A stretch of DNA of 14,075 bases from Atribacterota bacterium (lineage in GTDB: Bacteria; Atribacterota; Phoenicimicrobiia; Phoenicimicrobiales; Stramentimicrobiaceae): assembly GCA_028696495.1 (NCBI GenBank), contig JAQVGY010000009.1, positions 5,929-20,003 of the forward strand, read 5' to 3'. Position 1 is the stretch's first letter. Each line of letters opens with the position of its first letter. Made by a program: the position numbers and the translations under genes. Of this stretch, positions 1-6,127 are shown one piece after another. Below the pieces are notes generated by a model. It was not told the origin of the DNA and searched no databases. It saw only the letters and a list, made by a program, of their open reading frames with translations.

Positions 1-1151
1 TGTAATTGAATATACTCTTTTAGAGCAGAAAATAAATCCATTTCTTCAGAAAGTGTGCTCCTTCTAATTAATGATTCTTTTTGAATATTTCTGTTTATCC
101 CTGTTACTAAAAATGCCTCTTGAAGGGCTTCCTCAATCTGCTTAAAATTGATTTTACTGTTCTGTTCTTCAGTAGCTTCATAGTTTATTCGTACTATGGC
201 ATCTTTAAAGTCATATTCCTTTATTGTTGATACAAAGTCCTCAGCAGGTTCTGCATTCTCTTCAATCTTCACTTCAATAGTCAGCATCTTGCGTACCGGT
301 AAGGGTATAAATTCATAATCTACTCTCCCCTGTACATCAATTGTCCCTATACAGAAGCCTTTCTCTTCTTTTTCTTCCCCAAAATTGATGCGGTCCATAC
401 TGCCGCAATAGACAACAGGTGGGGTGTCAGCTTCATTTAAATTCTGGTAACGATGAATATGCCCCAGGGCAATGTAATCCAATGGTGTGTCTTTAAAGAA
501 CTGTAAAGGTATAGTGGGCTCATTACCAATGGAGGCATAATTTTCTGAGCCGGAAAAGATAGCCTCAGCTACTGTCAGATGGCCTGCTAAGAACCTGGGG
601 GATTTATTGTCCATCTGGTCAATCAATTCGGTTATTTTTTTTGCGAGGCGTTTCTGAATCTTTTTATTGATTGAAGTTAAATCACTGTCCCGGTATTCTT
701 CTTTCTGCAGGTATTGATTTTTAGTTGGCCAGGGTATCCCTATTACCTGAATATTACCTTCCGCTATGGGCAAGTTAAGGAGGATGGGTTCGGTAACAAC
801 ATAAATATTGGCGATTTGCAGAGTATGAAAGATATCTAAAGAGCTTGCTCTGCCAAAAGTTAAGGGGTTGTCATGGTTACCGTTAATTAAAACTGTCGGT
901 ATATCTGCCTGACTCAATCGAAAAATCTGTCTGGCAAATTCTCGTTGATGTGTAGGGTTGGGATTATTGGTTTTATAGGCATCTCCACAAAAGAGGGCAA
1001 AATCGACTTTCTCTTCCAGGGCAATATCAATAGCCGCAGTGAATGTTCTGATAAAATCATTTAAGCGGGAATGTAGTCCGGTACGGGCATCAATACGTCC
1101 ATAATTTTCTACACCGAGGTGTATATCAGCAAAATGTAGAAATTTAACCAT
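1..1151 (-). CDS. sbcD: SbcD/Mre11-type DNA double-strand-break nuclease subunit, 3' end cut by window edge
   Basis: Seen: an open frame of 383 codons from ATG at 1151 to the left edge with no stop. It carries the calcineurin-like phosphoesterase motifs in the SbcD/Mre11 order: FADIHLG (D9, H11), CGD (D57), GNHD (91-94), AGH (H191) and GHIH (230-233). These are the residues that bind the two catalytic metal ions. Known: SbcD pairs with the SMC-like ATPase SbcC to open hairpins and process DNA ends in the cytoplasm; family members are roughly 380-420 residues, so the gene is nearly complete. Context: the start lies 4 bases past the exonuclease III stop, which implies co-transcription. The sbcC partner, if present, would lie beyond the left edge. 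A purine-rich stretch (GAGGCAGG, then AAGGGA) precedes the ATG, but the spacing is not ideal. Confidence 0.9.
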   Translation of the reverse strand, partial: MVKFLHFADIHLGVENYGRIDARTGLHSRLNDFIRTFTAAIDIALEEKVDFALFCGDAYKTNNPNPTHQREFARQIFRLSQADIPTVLINGNHDNPLTFGRASSLDIFHTLQIANIYVVTEPILLNLPIAEGNIQVIGIPWPTKNQYLQKEEYRDSDLTSINKKIQKRLAKKITELIDQMDNKSPRFLAGHLTVAEAIFSGSENYASIGNEPTIPLQFFKDTPLDYIALGHIHRYQNLNEADTPPVVYCGSMDRINFGEEKEEKGFCIGTIDVQGRVDYEFIPLPVRKMLTIEVKIEENAEPAEDFVSTIKEYDFKDAIVRINYEATEEQNSKINFKQIEEALQEAFLVTGINRNIQKESLIRRSTLSEEMDLFSALKEYIQL

Positions 1152-1155
1152 TCCC

Positions 1156-1932
1156 TTATTTACCTGCCTCAAAATCCAGGTCGATACCTACAGGACAGTG
1201 GTCTGAACCATAAATCTCTTTCTGAATGAAGGCTGATTTTAAATTATCCTTCAAATTAGTACTGATTAAAAAATAATCGATTCTCCATCCCACATTCCGT
1301 TCTCTGGCTCTGGTCTTGTAATCCCACCAGCTGTACTGTCCTGGCTCAGGGTTAAAATGACGAAATGTATCTATAAATCCGGCTTGAAGCAGGCGGTCAA
1401 TCCATTCTCGTTCTATAGGAAGAAAGCCAGAAATTGTCTCATTTTCTTTAGGTCTGGCTAAATCTATCTCTTTATGAGCCGTATTGATATCACCGCAAAT
1501 AATAACCCTCTTTCCTTCTTTTAATAAATCAATGACTCTTTTCAGAAATGTTTCATAAAAATCCATTTTATATTGCAATCTTTCCTGAGAGGCTTTGCCA
1601 TTGGGGAAATAGATATTAAATAATATAAATTCTGGAAAATCTGCTCGAATATAACGGCCCTCACTATCAAATCTGGGTATCTCTAATTTATCAGAAACAT
1701 GTATGGGCTTTTGTTTGCTCCACAGAGCAACTCCACTGTAACCTCTCTTCTCGGCTTGAGTAAAATAACTGTAATAACCGGAAATTTTAAGTAACTCTTC
1801 CGGTACTTGTGACAGATGGGATTTGGTCTCCTGAATGCAGTATATATCTGCCTTTTGTTGGCCAAACCATTCTAAAAAATTTTTATTATATATGGCTCTT
1901 AAGCCATTGACATTCCACATTAATAATCTCAT
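1156..1932 (-). CDS. xth: exodeoxyribonuclease III (AP endonuclease, ExoA/Xth family)
   Basis: Seen: 258 residues with the endonuclease/exonuclease/phosphatase fold motifs of ExoIII in order: WNVNGLRA (N8), IQETK (E35), NIYFPNG (Y108), CGDINTAH (D148, N150), YSWWDY, NVGWRIDYF and the terminal SDHCPV (D244, H245). All catalytic and Mg2+-binding residues are present and the length is typical. Known: these enzymes cut the backbone 5' of abasic sites in base excision repair and have 3'-phosphatase and 3'-5' exonuclease activity. The ATG at 1932 is preceded by AGAGGT at a normal distance. Context: it lies 30 bp after deoC and 4 bp before sbcD on the same strand, so the three probably share a transcript. 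The family assignment is secure; the choice between the names exoA and xthA is only convention. Confidence 0.96.
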   Translation of the reverse strand: MRLLMWNVNGLRAIYNKNFLEWFGQQKADIYCIQETKSHLSQVPEELLKISGYYSYFTQAEKRGYSGVALWSKQKPIHVSDKLEIPRFDSEGRYIRADFPEFILFNIYFPNGKASQERLQYKMDFYETFLKRVIDLLKEGKRVIICGDINTAHKEIDLARPKENETISGFLPIEREWIDRLLQAGFIDTFRHFNPEPGQYSWWDYKTRARERNVGWRIDYFLISTNLKDNLKSAFIQKEIYGSDHCPVGIDLDFEAGK

Positions 1933-1962
1933 TTTTACCTCTTCTATCCAGTTTAGTTAAAA

Positions 1963-2658
1963 TTAAGGATGACTTCCCTCTACGATTTGTATTCCTTTGC
2001 TTGCACCAATACGGGTAGCACCAGCCTCTACCATCTTTAGTGCAGTCTCATAATCCCGAATGCCACCCGCTGCCTTGACACCTGTATATTCTCCTACCAC
2101 TCTTCTCATAAGTTTTATATCATCTGTAGTCGCTCCACCTTTTTCAAAACCGGTAGATGTTTTCACAAAATGGGCACCGGCCTGAACAGCAATCTTGCAA
2201 CCGACCTCTTTTTCTTCATCGGTCAGCAAACAGTTTTCTAAAATAACTTTACATATCAATCCTGATACAGCCTCCACTACCATTTTAATCTCCTCTTCAA
2301 CTTTCTGGTAATCCTGAGCCTTCAAGGCTGATATATTGAGAACCATATCGATTTCCTGAGCTCCCTCTATGGCGGATTGTTCCGCTTCATAAGCTTTAAC
2401 CCGGCTTAAGGTTGCACCAAGGGGAAATCCTACTACAGTACAAATTTTTGTCTTGGAATCCTTTAGTAATGGTCTGGCTACAGGTATCAAACCGGCATTA
2501 ATACAGACCGAATAAAAATTATATTGCAGTGCTTCTTTACAGAGTGTCTCTATTTCCATAATGGCTACATCGGGTCGCAGAGCGGTATGGTCGATTAACC
2601 TGGCAATATCATTTCGAGCTAATTCTTTAGCAGTCTCAATAGAAATTATTTCTGGCAT
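1963..2658 (-). CDS. deoC: deoxyribose-phosphate aldolase (DERA, class I)
   Basis: Seen: 231 residues with a TIM-barrel aldolase pattern. IDHTALRP lies near the N-terminus (22-29), then TVVGFPLG (74-81), EIDMVLNI (D104), VKTSTGF with the Schiff-base lysine K166, and VKAAGGIR with the second active-site lysine K195. Known: DERA splits 2-deoxyribose 5-phosphate into acetaldehyde and glyceraldehyde 3-phosphate, letting deoxynucleosides feed central metabolism. The ATG at 2658 has an excellent GAGGAGAAGG site just upstream. Context: no other deo genes (phosphopentomutase, nucleoside phosphorylase) are in view. The gene stands at the head of the xth-sbcD group, which suggests salvage of sugar released during DNA turnover; that link is inference. 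A transposase remnant ends 53 bp upstream and may have altered the original promoter. Confidence 0.96.
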   Translation of the reverse strand: MPEIISIETAKELARNDIARLIDHTALRPDVAIMEIETLCKEALQYNFYSVCINAGLIPVARPLLKDSKTKICTVVGFPLGATLSRVKAYEAEQSAIEGAQEIDMVLNISALKAQDYQKVEEEIKMVVEAVSGLICKVILENCLLTDEEKEVGCKIAVQAGAHFVKTSTGFEKGGATTDDIKLMRRVVGEYTGVKAAGGIRDYETALKMVEAGATRIGASKGIQIVEGSHP

Positions 2659-2711
2659 AATACCTTCTCCTCTCTTTTGAAATAGTAAATTTGTGCTCTT
2701 AGAAGACAGAG

Positions 2712-3368
2712 TTATTTTGGTCTGATTTCAGCGGCAATGGGTTTATTAGATTTTCGGTCAATAAATAATCTTATCCGGTAATTATTAAATACAAAATTCT
2801 TTTTTCCTATTTCTCTGCTATTTTCAACAACAATCTTTTCCATTTTACATTTTCCTTTACAATTACACTTGACCCTATCTCCTTCTTTAGAATAAACAGT
2901 CACATGAAGAGTCTGGGGAGAAATATAGTTAAGCTTTTTTGAAATCATGGGTACACTTTGAGCTGCCAGACGATGCATGATTTTATTGAATAGATCAGAA
3001 CCAATTCTTTTTCTAAAAGCTGAAAATGTGGAATGGGCCGGTGTCTTTAAAAAGTGGTGAAAGCCACAAAGCACACAATATTTTGTATTATAACGCAAAA
3101 CTTCAGCCAGCTCCCGGTTTGAGCTTACCTCTCCAAGGTAGATGAGTAATTGTGCTTTAAAGAGAGAAACAGGGGTATAGATGAGGGTTTTATTATTATA
3201 ATATCGGTCTTTAACTAATGGATTGATAAAAGACCATTCAATCGATTCTAATATCATCTTCAAAGGATCATTTTTTTTTATCTTTTTATAAGCTTCATAA
3301 GTAGAAAATGAAAATTGTTGTCTTTCGTTTTTTTCCTCATCAATTCTAATTTCCAAAATATTTTCCAT
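2712..3368 (-). pseudogene. IS1182/IS5-like transposase, N-terminal remnant
   Basis: Seen: 218 residues. The middle part (about 65-125) looks like the DUF772-type N-terminal domain of IS1182/IS5-group transposases, with NRELAEVLRYNTKYCVLCGF followed by the HSTFSAFRKRIG stretch. A cysteine cluster CNCKGKCK lies at 168-175. The end, from FNNYRIRLFIDRKSNKPIAAEI to the stop at 2712, resembles the start of the DDE catalytic domain. Full transposases of this type are about 400-500 residues, so the second Asp and the Glu of the catalytic triad are absent. The place where the first catalytic Asp is expected reads LHVTVYSKEGD, with no obvious Asp. No ribosome binding site precedes the ATG, and I saw no continuation of the family past the stop. 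It is most likely a dead relic. A retained DNA-binding fragment is possible but unsupported. No terminal repeats were found. Confidence 0.75.
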
Positions 3369-3404
3369 CTATTAAAAATATTATATTTGGTTGGCAGTTA
3401 TAAA

Positions 3405-3430
3405 GTTTTTAGTTTATGGTTTTTAGTTAA
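3405..3430. repeat. short tandem repeat beside the transposase remnant
   Basis: Two 12-base units, GTTTTTAGTTTA and GTTTTTAGTTAA, lie 2 bases apart with a single mismatch. They sit between the transposase remnant and the ftsZ gene. They could be replication slippage in AT-rich spacer or debris of the element that brought the transposase. No function is visible. Confidence 0.5.
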
Positions 3431-3460
3431 TAACCTTTTTATTATGAATACACTCTTCTA

Positions 3461-3503
3461 AGGAGGATGAGTGATGTCTCAAGAAATAAAAGAGAATAAA
3501 TAA
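3461..3503 (+). other. strong ribosome binding site with a 9-codon reading frame, possible gene remnant
   Basis: Seen: a perfect AGGAGG (3461-3466), 7 bases, then ATG (3474) and a frame of nine codons (MSQEIKENK) ending in TAA at 3501-3503. The strand is opposite to both neighbours. The frame stops 19 bases before the ftsZ end. The plainest reading is the leftover 5' end of a gene removed by rearrangement near the transposase relic. A functional micropeptide is not supported by anything else. Confidence 0.25.
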
Positions 3504-3522
3504 AAGGAAATTGTGAAAAACA

Positions 3523-4890
3523 CTATCTTCTGTATTTTTTCCTTAAAAAAGTAGGTATATCCAGATCTTCTTTATCAAGATATTTTTTACCAAGACCTAA
3601 TCCTTCATCGATTGATGGTTTATCGGCATCGATGTTAACATCTTTTTCTTTTAGTGTTGTATCTTCTGGCAATTTTTCTGAAAAGAAAGGAGATTCCCTC
3701 TTCTTCCTTATTTCTTCTTGCTCTATCCTCTCTCTTACAGAAATCGTTTCTACTCTTTCTTGAGTTAACGGTAGCGGTACGGTTTTATCACACTTTGTAG
3801 CTATTACTGTAACCCTTATTTCATCCTGCATATTTTCAGAGATTATTGCTCCAAAAACGATATTGGCATCACTTCCCGCTGCTTTGGAGATTAGGTCTAC
3901 AATCTCATTAATCTCATAAAGGCTCATATCCAACCCACCGGTTACATTGACTATTAAAGAGCTGGAGCCTTTGATAGAAACCTCAAGCAGGGGGCTTGAA
4001 ATAGCTGCTTCAGCAGCAGTAGATGCCTTATTGTTTCCCCTTCCTATTCCGATACCCACTAAGGCGAATCCAGCATCTTTGATTACTGCCTTTACATCTG
4101 CTAAATCAAGATTAATTAATCCCGGTGTGGTAATTAAATCGGCTATAGCCTGCACTGATTGCCTTAATATACGATCAGTTATCTCAAAAGCTTCTTTAAC
4201 CGAAGTATCTTTGCTTATCATGGTAAGCAAACGGTCATTGGAAATAGTAATAAGGGCATCAACCTGTTTTTTGAGCTCTTCTATTCCCTGTTCAGCCTGC
4301 ACCATCCTTGTTTTACCTTCAAAGCCAAAGGGACGTGTTACAATACCTACTGTAAGAGCCCCTTCTCTTTTAGCAATTTCTGCAATTATGGGTGCTGCAC
4401 CGGTTCCTGTTCCTCCACCCATTCCGGCAGTAATGAAAACAATATCTGCATCTTCTAAAACCTTGGCGATGGTATTCCTGTCCTCTTCGGCAGCTTTTCT
4501 GCCGATTTCAGGATCCCCTCCTGCGCCTAATCCCTTGGTGGTTAACTTTCCAATCTGTACTTTCTGGCTGGCTTGAGATAAAGAAAGTGCCTGTAGATCA
4601 GTATTCACTGCAATTAATGTTAATCCATTAATACGATTATTGGCCATATCTTCAATGGCATTATTTCCGCTTCCCCCGATACCGATTACCTTAATACTGA
4701 CAAAGCTTTCTATTCTCTGTTCTTCTACAGGGATTTCTTTTCTTACACTACGATAGAACATATCACCATCTCCATCAATGGACTCCGGTACGGCTGGTCT
4801 CTGTTCCAAACCCTGAGAAGTATCCCTGATTAATTCTTGTTTGTAATCTAATATCTTAGTAAAGCCGCGTGCTAACTTCTTCTTTTTCAA
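3523..4890 (-). CDS. ftsZ: cell division protein FtsZ
   Basis: Seen: 455 residues. The core starts near residue 64 with IKVIGIGGSGNNA, followed by NTDLQAL (96-102), the tubulin signature GGGTGTG (158-164), RPFGFEG (186-192) and the T7 loop NLDLADVK (260-267), whose acidic residues complete GTP hydrolysis in the neighbouring subunit. A charged linker (about 370-440) leads to the C-terminal peptide DIPTFLRKK (444-452), the usual tether site for FtsA, SepF or ZipA. Known: FtsZ polymerises with GTP into the division ring. The start is TTG at 4890, supported by GAGGTGAT five bases upstream. This gives an N-terminal extension of about 62 residues, long for FtsZ; an internal ATG at 4761 (M44) with GGAG upstream is an alternative. 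The gene overlaps the end of parA by 35 bp in another frame and has no ftsA beside it. Confidence 0.96.
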   Translation of the reverse strand: MKKKKLARGFTKILDYKQELIRDTSQGLEQRPAVPESIDGDGDMFYRSVRKEIPVEEQRIESFVSIKVIGIGGSGNNAIEDMANNRINGLTLIAVNTDLQALSLSQASQKVQIGKLTTKGLGAGGDPEIGRKAAEEDRNTIAKVLEDADIVFITAGMGGGTGTGAAPIIAEIAKREGALTVGIVTRPFGFEGKTRMVQAEQGIEELKKQVDALITISNDRLLTMISKDTSVKEAFEITDRILRQSVQAIADLITTPGLINLDLADVKAVIKDAGFALVGIGIGRGNNKASTAAEAAISSPLLEVSIKGSSSLIVNVTGGLDMSLYEINEIVDLISKAAGSDANIVFGAIISENMQDEIRVTVIATKCDKTVPLPLTQERVETISVRERIEQEEIRKKRESPFFSEKLPEDTTLKEKDVNIDADKPSIDEGLGLGKKYLDKEDLDIPTFLRKKYRR

Positions 4891-5662
4891 AGGAAATCAC
4901 CTCTTGAGCAAGTTCTGAATAATCTTCTGCCCCATGAGATTTTGGATTATAATAGATAATGGGAATACCCTGGCTGGAGGCTTCCACCAGGGAAATGTTT
5001 TTTCTGATAATGGTCTTAAAAACCCTTTCTTTGAAAAAATCTCTGGTCTCCTCAATCACTTCTTTGGCAATATTGCTCCTGGTGTCAGCAATGGTAACCA
5101 GAACAAATATTTCTAAAAAATGGTGTAAATTTTGATGAACTATTTTTATTGTTTCCATAAACTCTTCAATACCGCGCAGAGCAAAGTAATGAGGTTGTAT
5201 AGGAATGATTACCTCATGTGAAGCCTTTAGAGCATTAATAGTCAATATACCCAGCGATGGCGGGCAATCAATGATTACATAATCAAATTTAATCTTACAA
5301 TTTTGAATACCAATATTTAAAAAATCCTCTCGTCCAATCTGGTCTATTAATTTATATTCGGCACTGGCAAAGTCGATGTTGCTTGGTGCCACATAAAGAT
5401 TCCCATCTGAGAATTTCGTCATTTGAATTACAATATCTTCCATATTGAGTTTATTGGGAGAACGATTTGGTTCCAGGACATTGAGCATTGTTCTTTCAAG
5501 TTCGTTAGGTTCAATTCCCAAACCAATGGTGGTATGTGCCTGAGGATCCATATCTATAAGCAATACCTTTTTCCCAAATTCAGTTAAACAGGTTCCTAAA
5601 TTTATAGAAGTTGTGGTTTTGGCAACCCCGCCTTTTTGATTGGCAATGGAAATGATTCGCAA
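4856..5662 (-). CDS. parA: ParA/Soj-family chromosome-partitioning ATPase
   Basis: Seen: 268 residues with the deviant Walker A box KGGVAKTT (10-17; signature lysine K10 and P-loop K15), the A' motif LLIDMDPQ (34-41) and Walker B VIIDCPPS (129-136), as in Soj/ParA. There is no N-terminal helix-turn-helix domain, so it is the short chromosomal type. Known: such ATPases dimerise on ATP, bind DNA nonspecifically and position the origin or other cargo with ParB; MinD-like relatives position FtsZ. The start is TTG at 5662, seven bases after a perfect AGGAGG. Context: first gene of a minus-strand unit, overlapping ftsZ by 35 bp. No parB, parS-like site or minC/minE is in view. It lacks an obvious C-terminal amphipathic membrane-targeting helix, which argues against MinD, though I judge this only by eye. 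Confidence 0.9.
   Translation of the reverse strand: MRIISIANQKGGVAKTTTSINLGTCLTEFGKKVLLIDMDPQAHTTIGLGIEPNELERTMLNVLEPNRSPNKLNMEDIVIQMTKFSDGNLYVAPSNIDFASAEYKLIDQIGREDFLNIGIQNCKIKFDYVIIDCPPSLGILTINALKASHEVIIPIQPHYFALRGIEEFMETIKIVHQNLHHFLEIFVLVTIADTRSNIAKEVIEETRDFFKERVFKTIIRKNISLVEASSQGIPIIYYNPKSHGAEDYSELAQEVISFEKEEVSTRLY
4896..4903 (-). promoter_or_regulatory. ribosome binding site that fixes the TTG start of ftsZ
   Basis: GAGGTGAT on the minus strand lies inside the end of parA, five bases before the TTG at 4890. Its position within parA suggests that ftsZ translation is coupled to ribosomes finishing parA. Confidence 0.75.
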
Positions 5663-5669
5663 CAGTTTC

Positions 5670-5675
5670 CCTCCT
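5670..5675 (-). promoter_or_regulatory. ribosome binding site that fixes the TTG start of parA
   Basis: A perfect AGGAGG on the minus strand stands seven bases before TTG at 5662. The resulting protein begins directly at the beta strand before the Walker A box, as expected for Soj-type ParA. Confidence 0.85.
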
Positions 5676-5813
5676 CTATATGAAAAAACAAGGTGTGGAA
5701 TTACAAAGATTCCGTTACCTTAAAATTTATTCAGGAAAATTAATCTTTTTGAAAGAAAATAATTGTATTTTATATTATATTAAAGAAATTTTTAAATATT
5801 CAGTTAAGATTAC

Positions 5814-5830
5814 TTATGATTATATCATAA
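5814..5830. repeat. 17-bp inverted repeat upstream of parA
   Basis: TTATGAT and ATCATAA form 7-bp perfect arms around a 3-base centre (TAT). It lies about 150 bp before the parA start and could be an operator. Such arms also occur by chance in sequence this AT-rich. Confidence 0.3.
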
Positions 5831-6031
5831 TAATATATTGGTATGCTATATACTATTTTAAAAATATTTAATTTCAAGTATTGGTTTATAAATATGAAGG
5901 GCTTGGATTTACCGTTTGGATATCATTATTTATATTCTATCTTTTTTTAATAGACTTGACAAATAAATTGTTGAGCAAAAATATACTGGATGTATGGTAA
6001 TCCTATCTTTCATTGTATTGAATCTAAATTT

Positions 6032-6060
6032 TTGACTTTCTTTTCTTTTAAATATATACT
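6032..6060 (+). promoter_or_regulatory. sigma-70-type promoter of the acyl-CoA synthetase gene
   Basis: TTGACT (6032-6037), a 17-base spacer and TATACT (6055-6060): both boxes match the consensus at five of six positions and the spacing is optimal. Transcription should begin near 6067, giving a leader of about 60 nt before the ATG at 6128. The -10 box is partly covered by the palindrome at 6057-6078. Confidence 0.75.
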
Positions 6061-6078
6061 AACTATTAATAGTTAGTA
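6057..6078. promoter_or_regulatory. 22-bp perfect palindrome, probable repressor operator
   Basis: Seen: TACTAACTATT followed directly by its exact reverse complement. It overlaps the last bases of the -10 box and spans the expected transcription start of the downstream acyl-CoA synthetase gene. A dimeric repressor bound here would block initiation. Known: TetR-family regulators of fatty-acid genes, such as FadR of Bacillus, often use palindromes of about this size in this position. The regulator is not encoded in this window and its family is inference. Confidence 0.7.
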
Positions 6079-6127
6079 CTAAGAAAAATAGTCTTATTCT
6101 TTTTGTAAATCCGGGAGGATTTTAAAG

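Larger units (their letters stand above)
5663..6127. other. 465-bp AT-rich divergent spacer
   Basis: This spacer separates parA (minus) from the acyl-CoA synthetase gene (plus). The right end holds the promoter and palindrome listed separately. A second TTGACA (5956-5961) is followed by AAATAT at 17 bases and TATACT at 20, so it is a weaker promoter candidate. I could not place a convincing parA promoter; ATTATA at 5774-5779 is a possible minus-strand -10 with only a weak -35. No RNA gene or conserved reading frame was recognised. Confidence 0.6.

Noticed and set aside
3947..4576. A long 209-codon plus-strand frame opposite ftsZ
   Set aside because: It is antisense to the conserved FtsZ core and is an expected shadow of its codon pattern.
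5680..5871. A 63-codon plus-strand frame in the parA upstream spacer
   Set aside because: Composition is Ile/Tyr/Lys-rich noise of AT-rich DNA, with a poor family resemblance and no conserved motif; its AGGAGG-like neighbour belongs to parA on the other strand.
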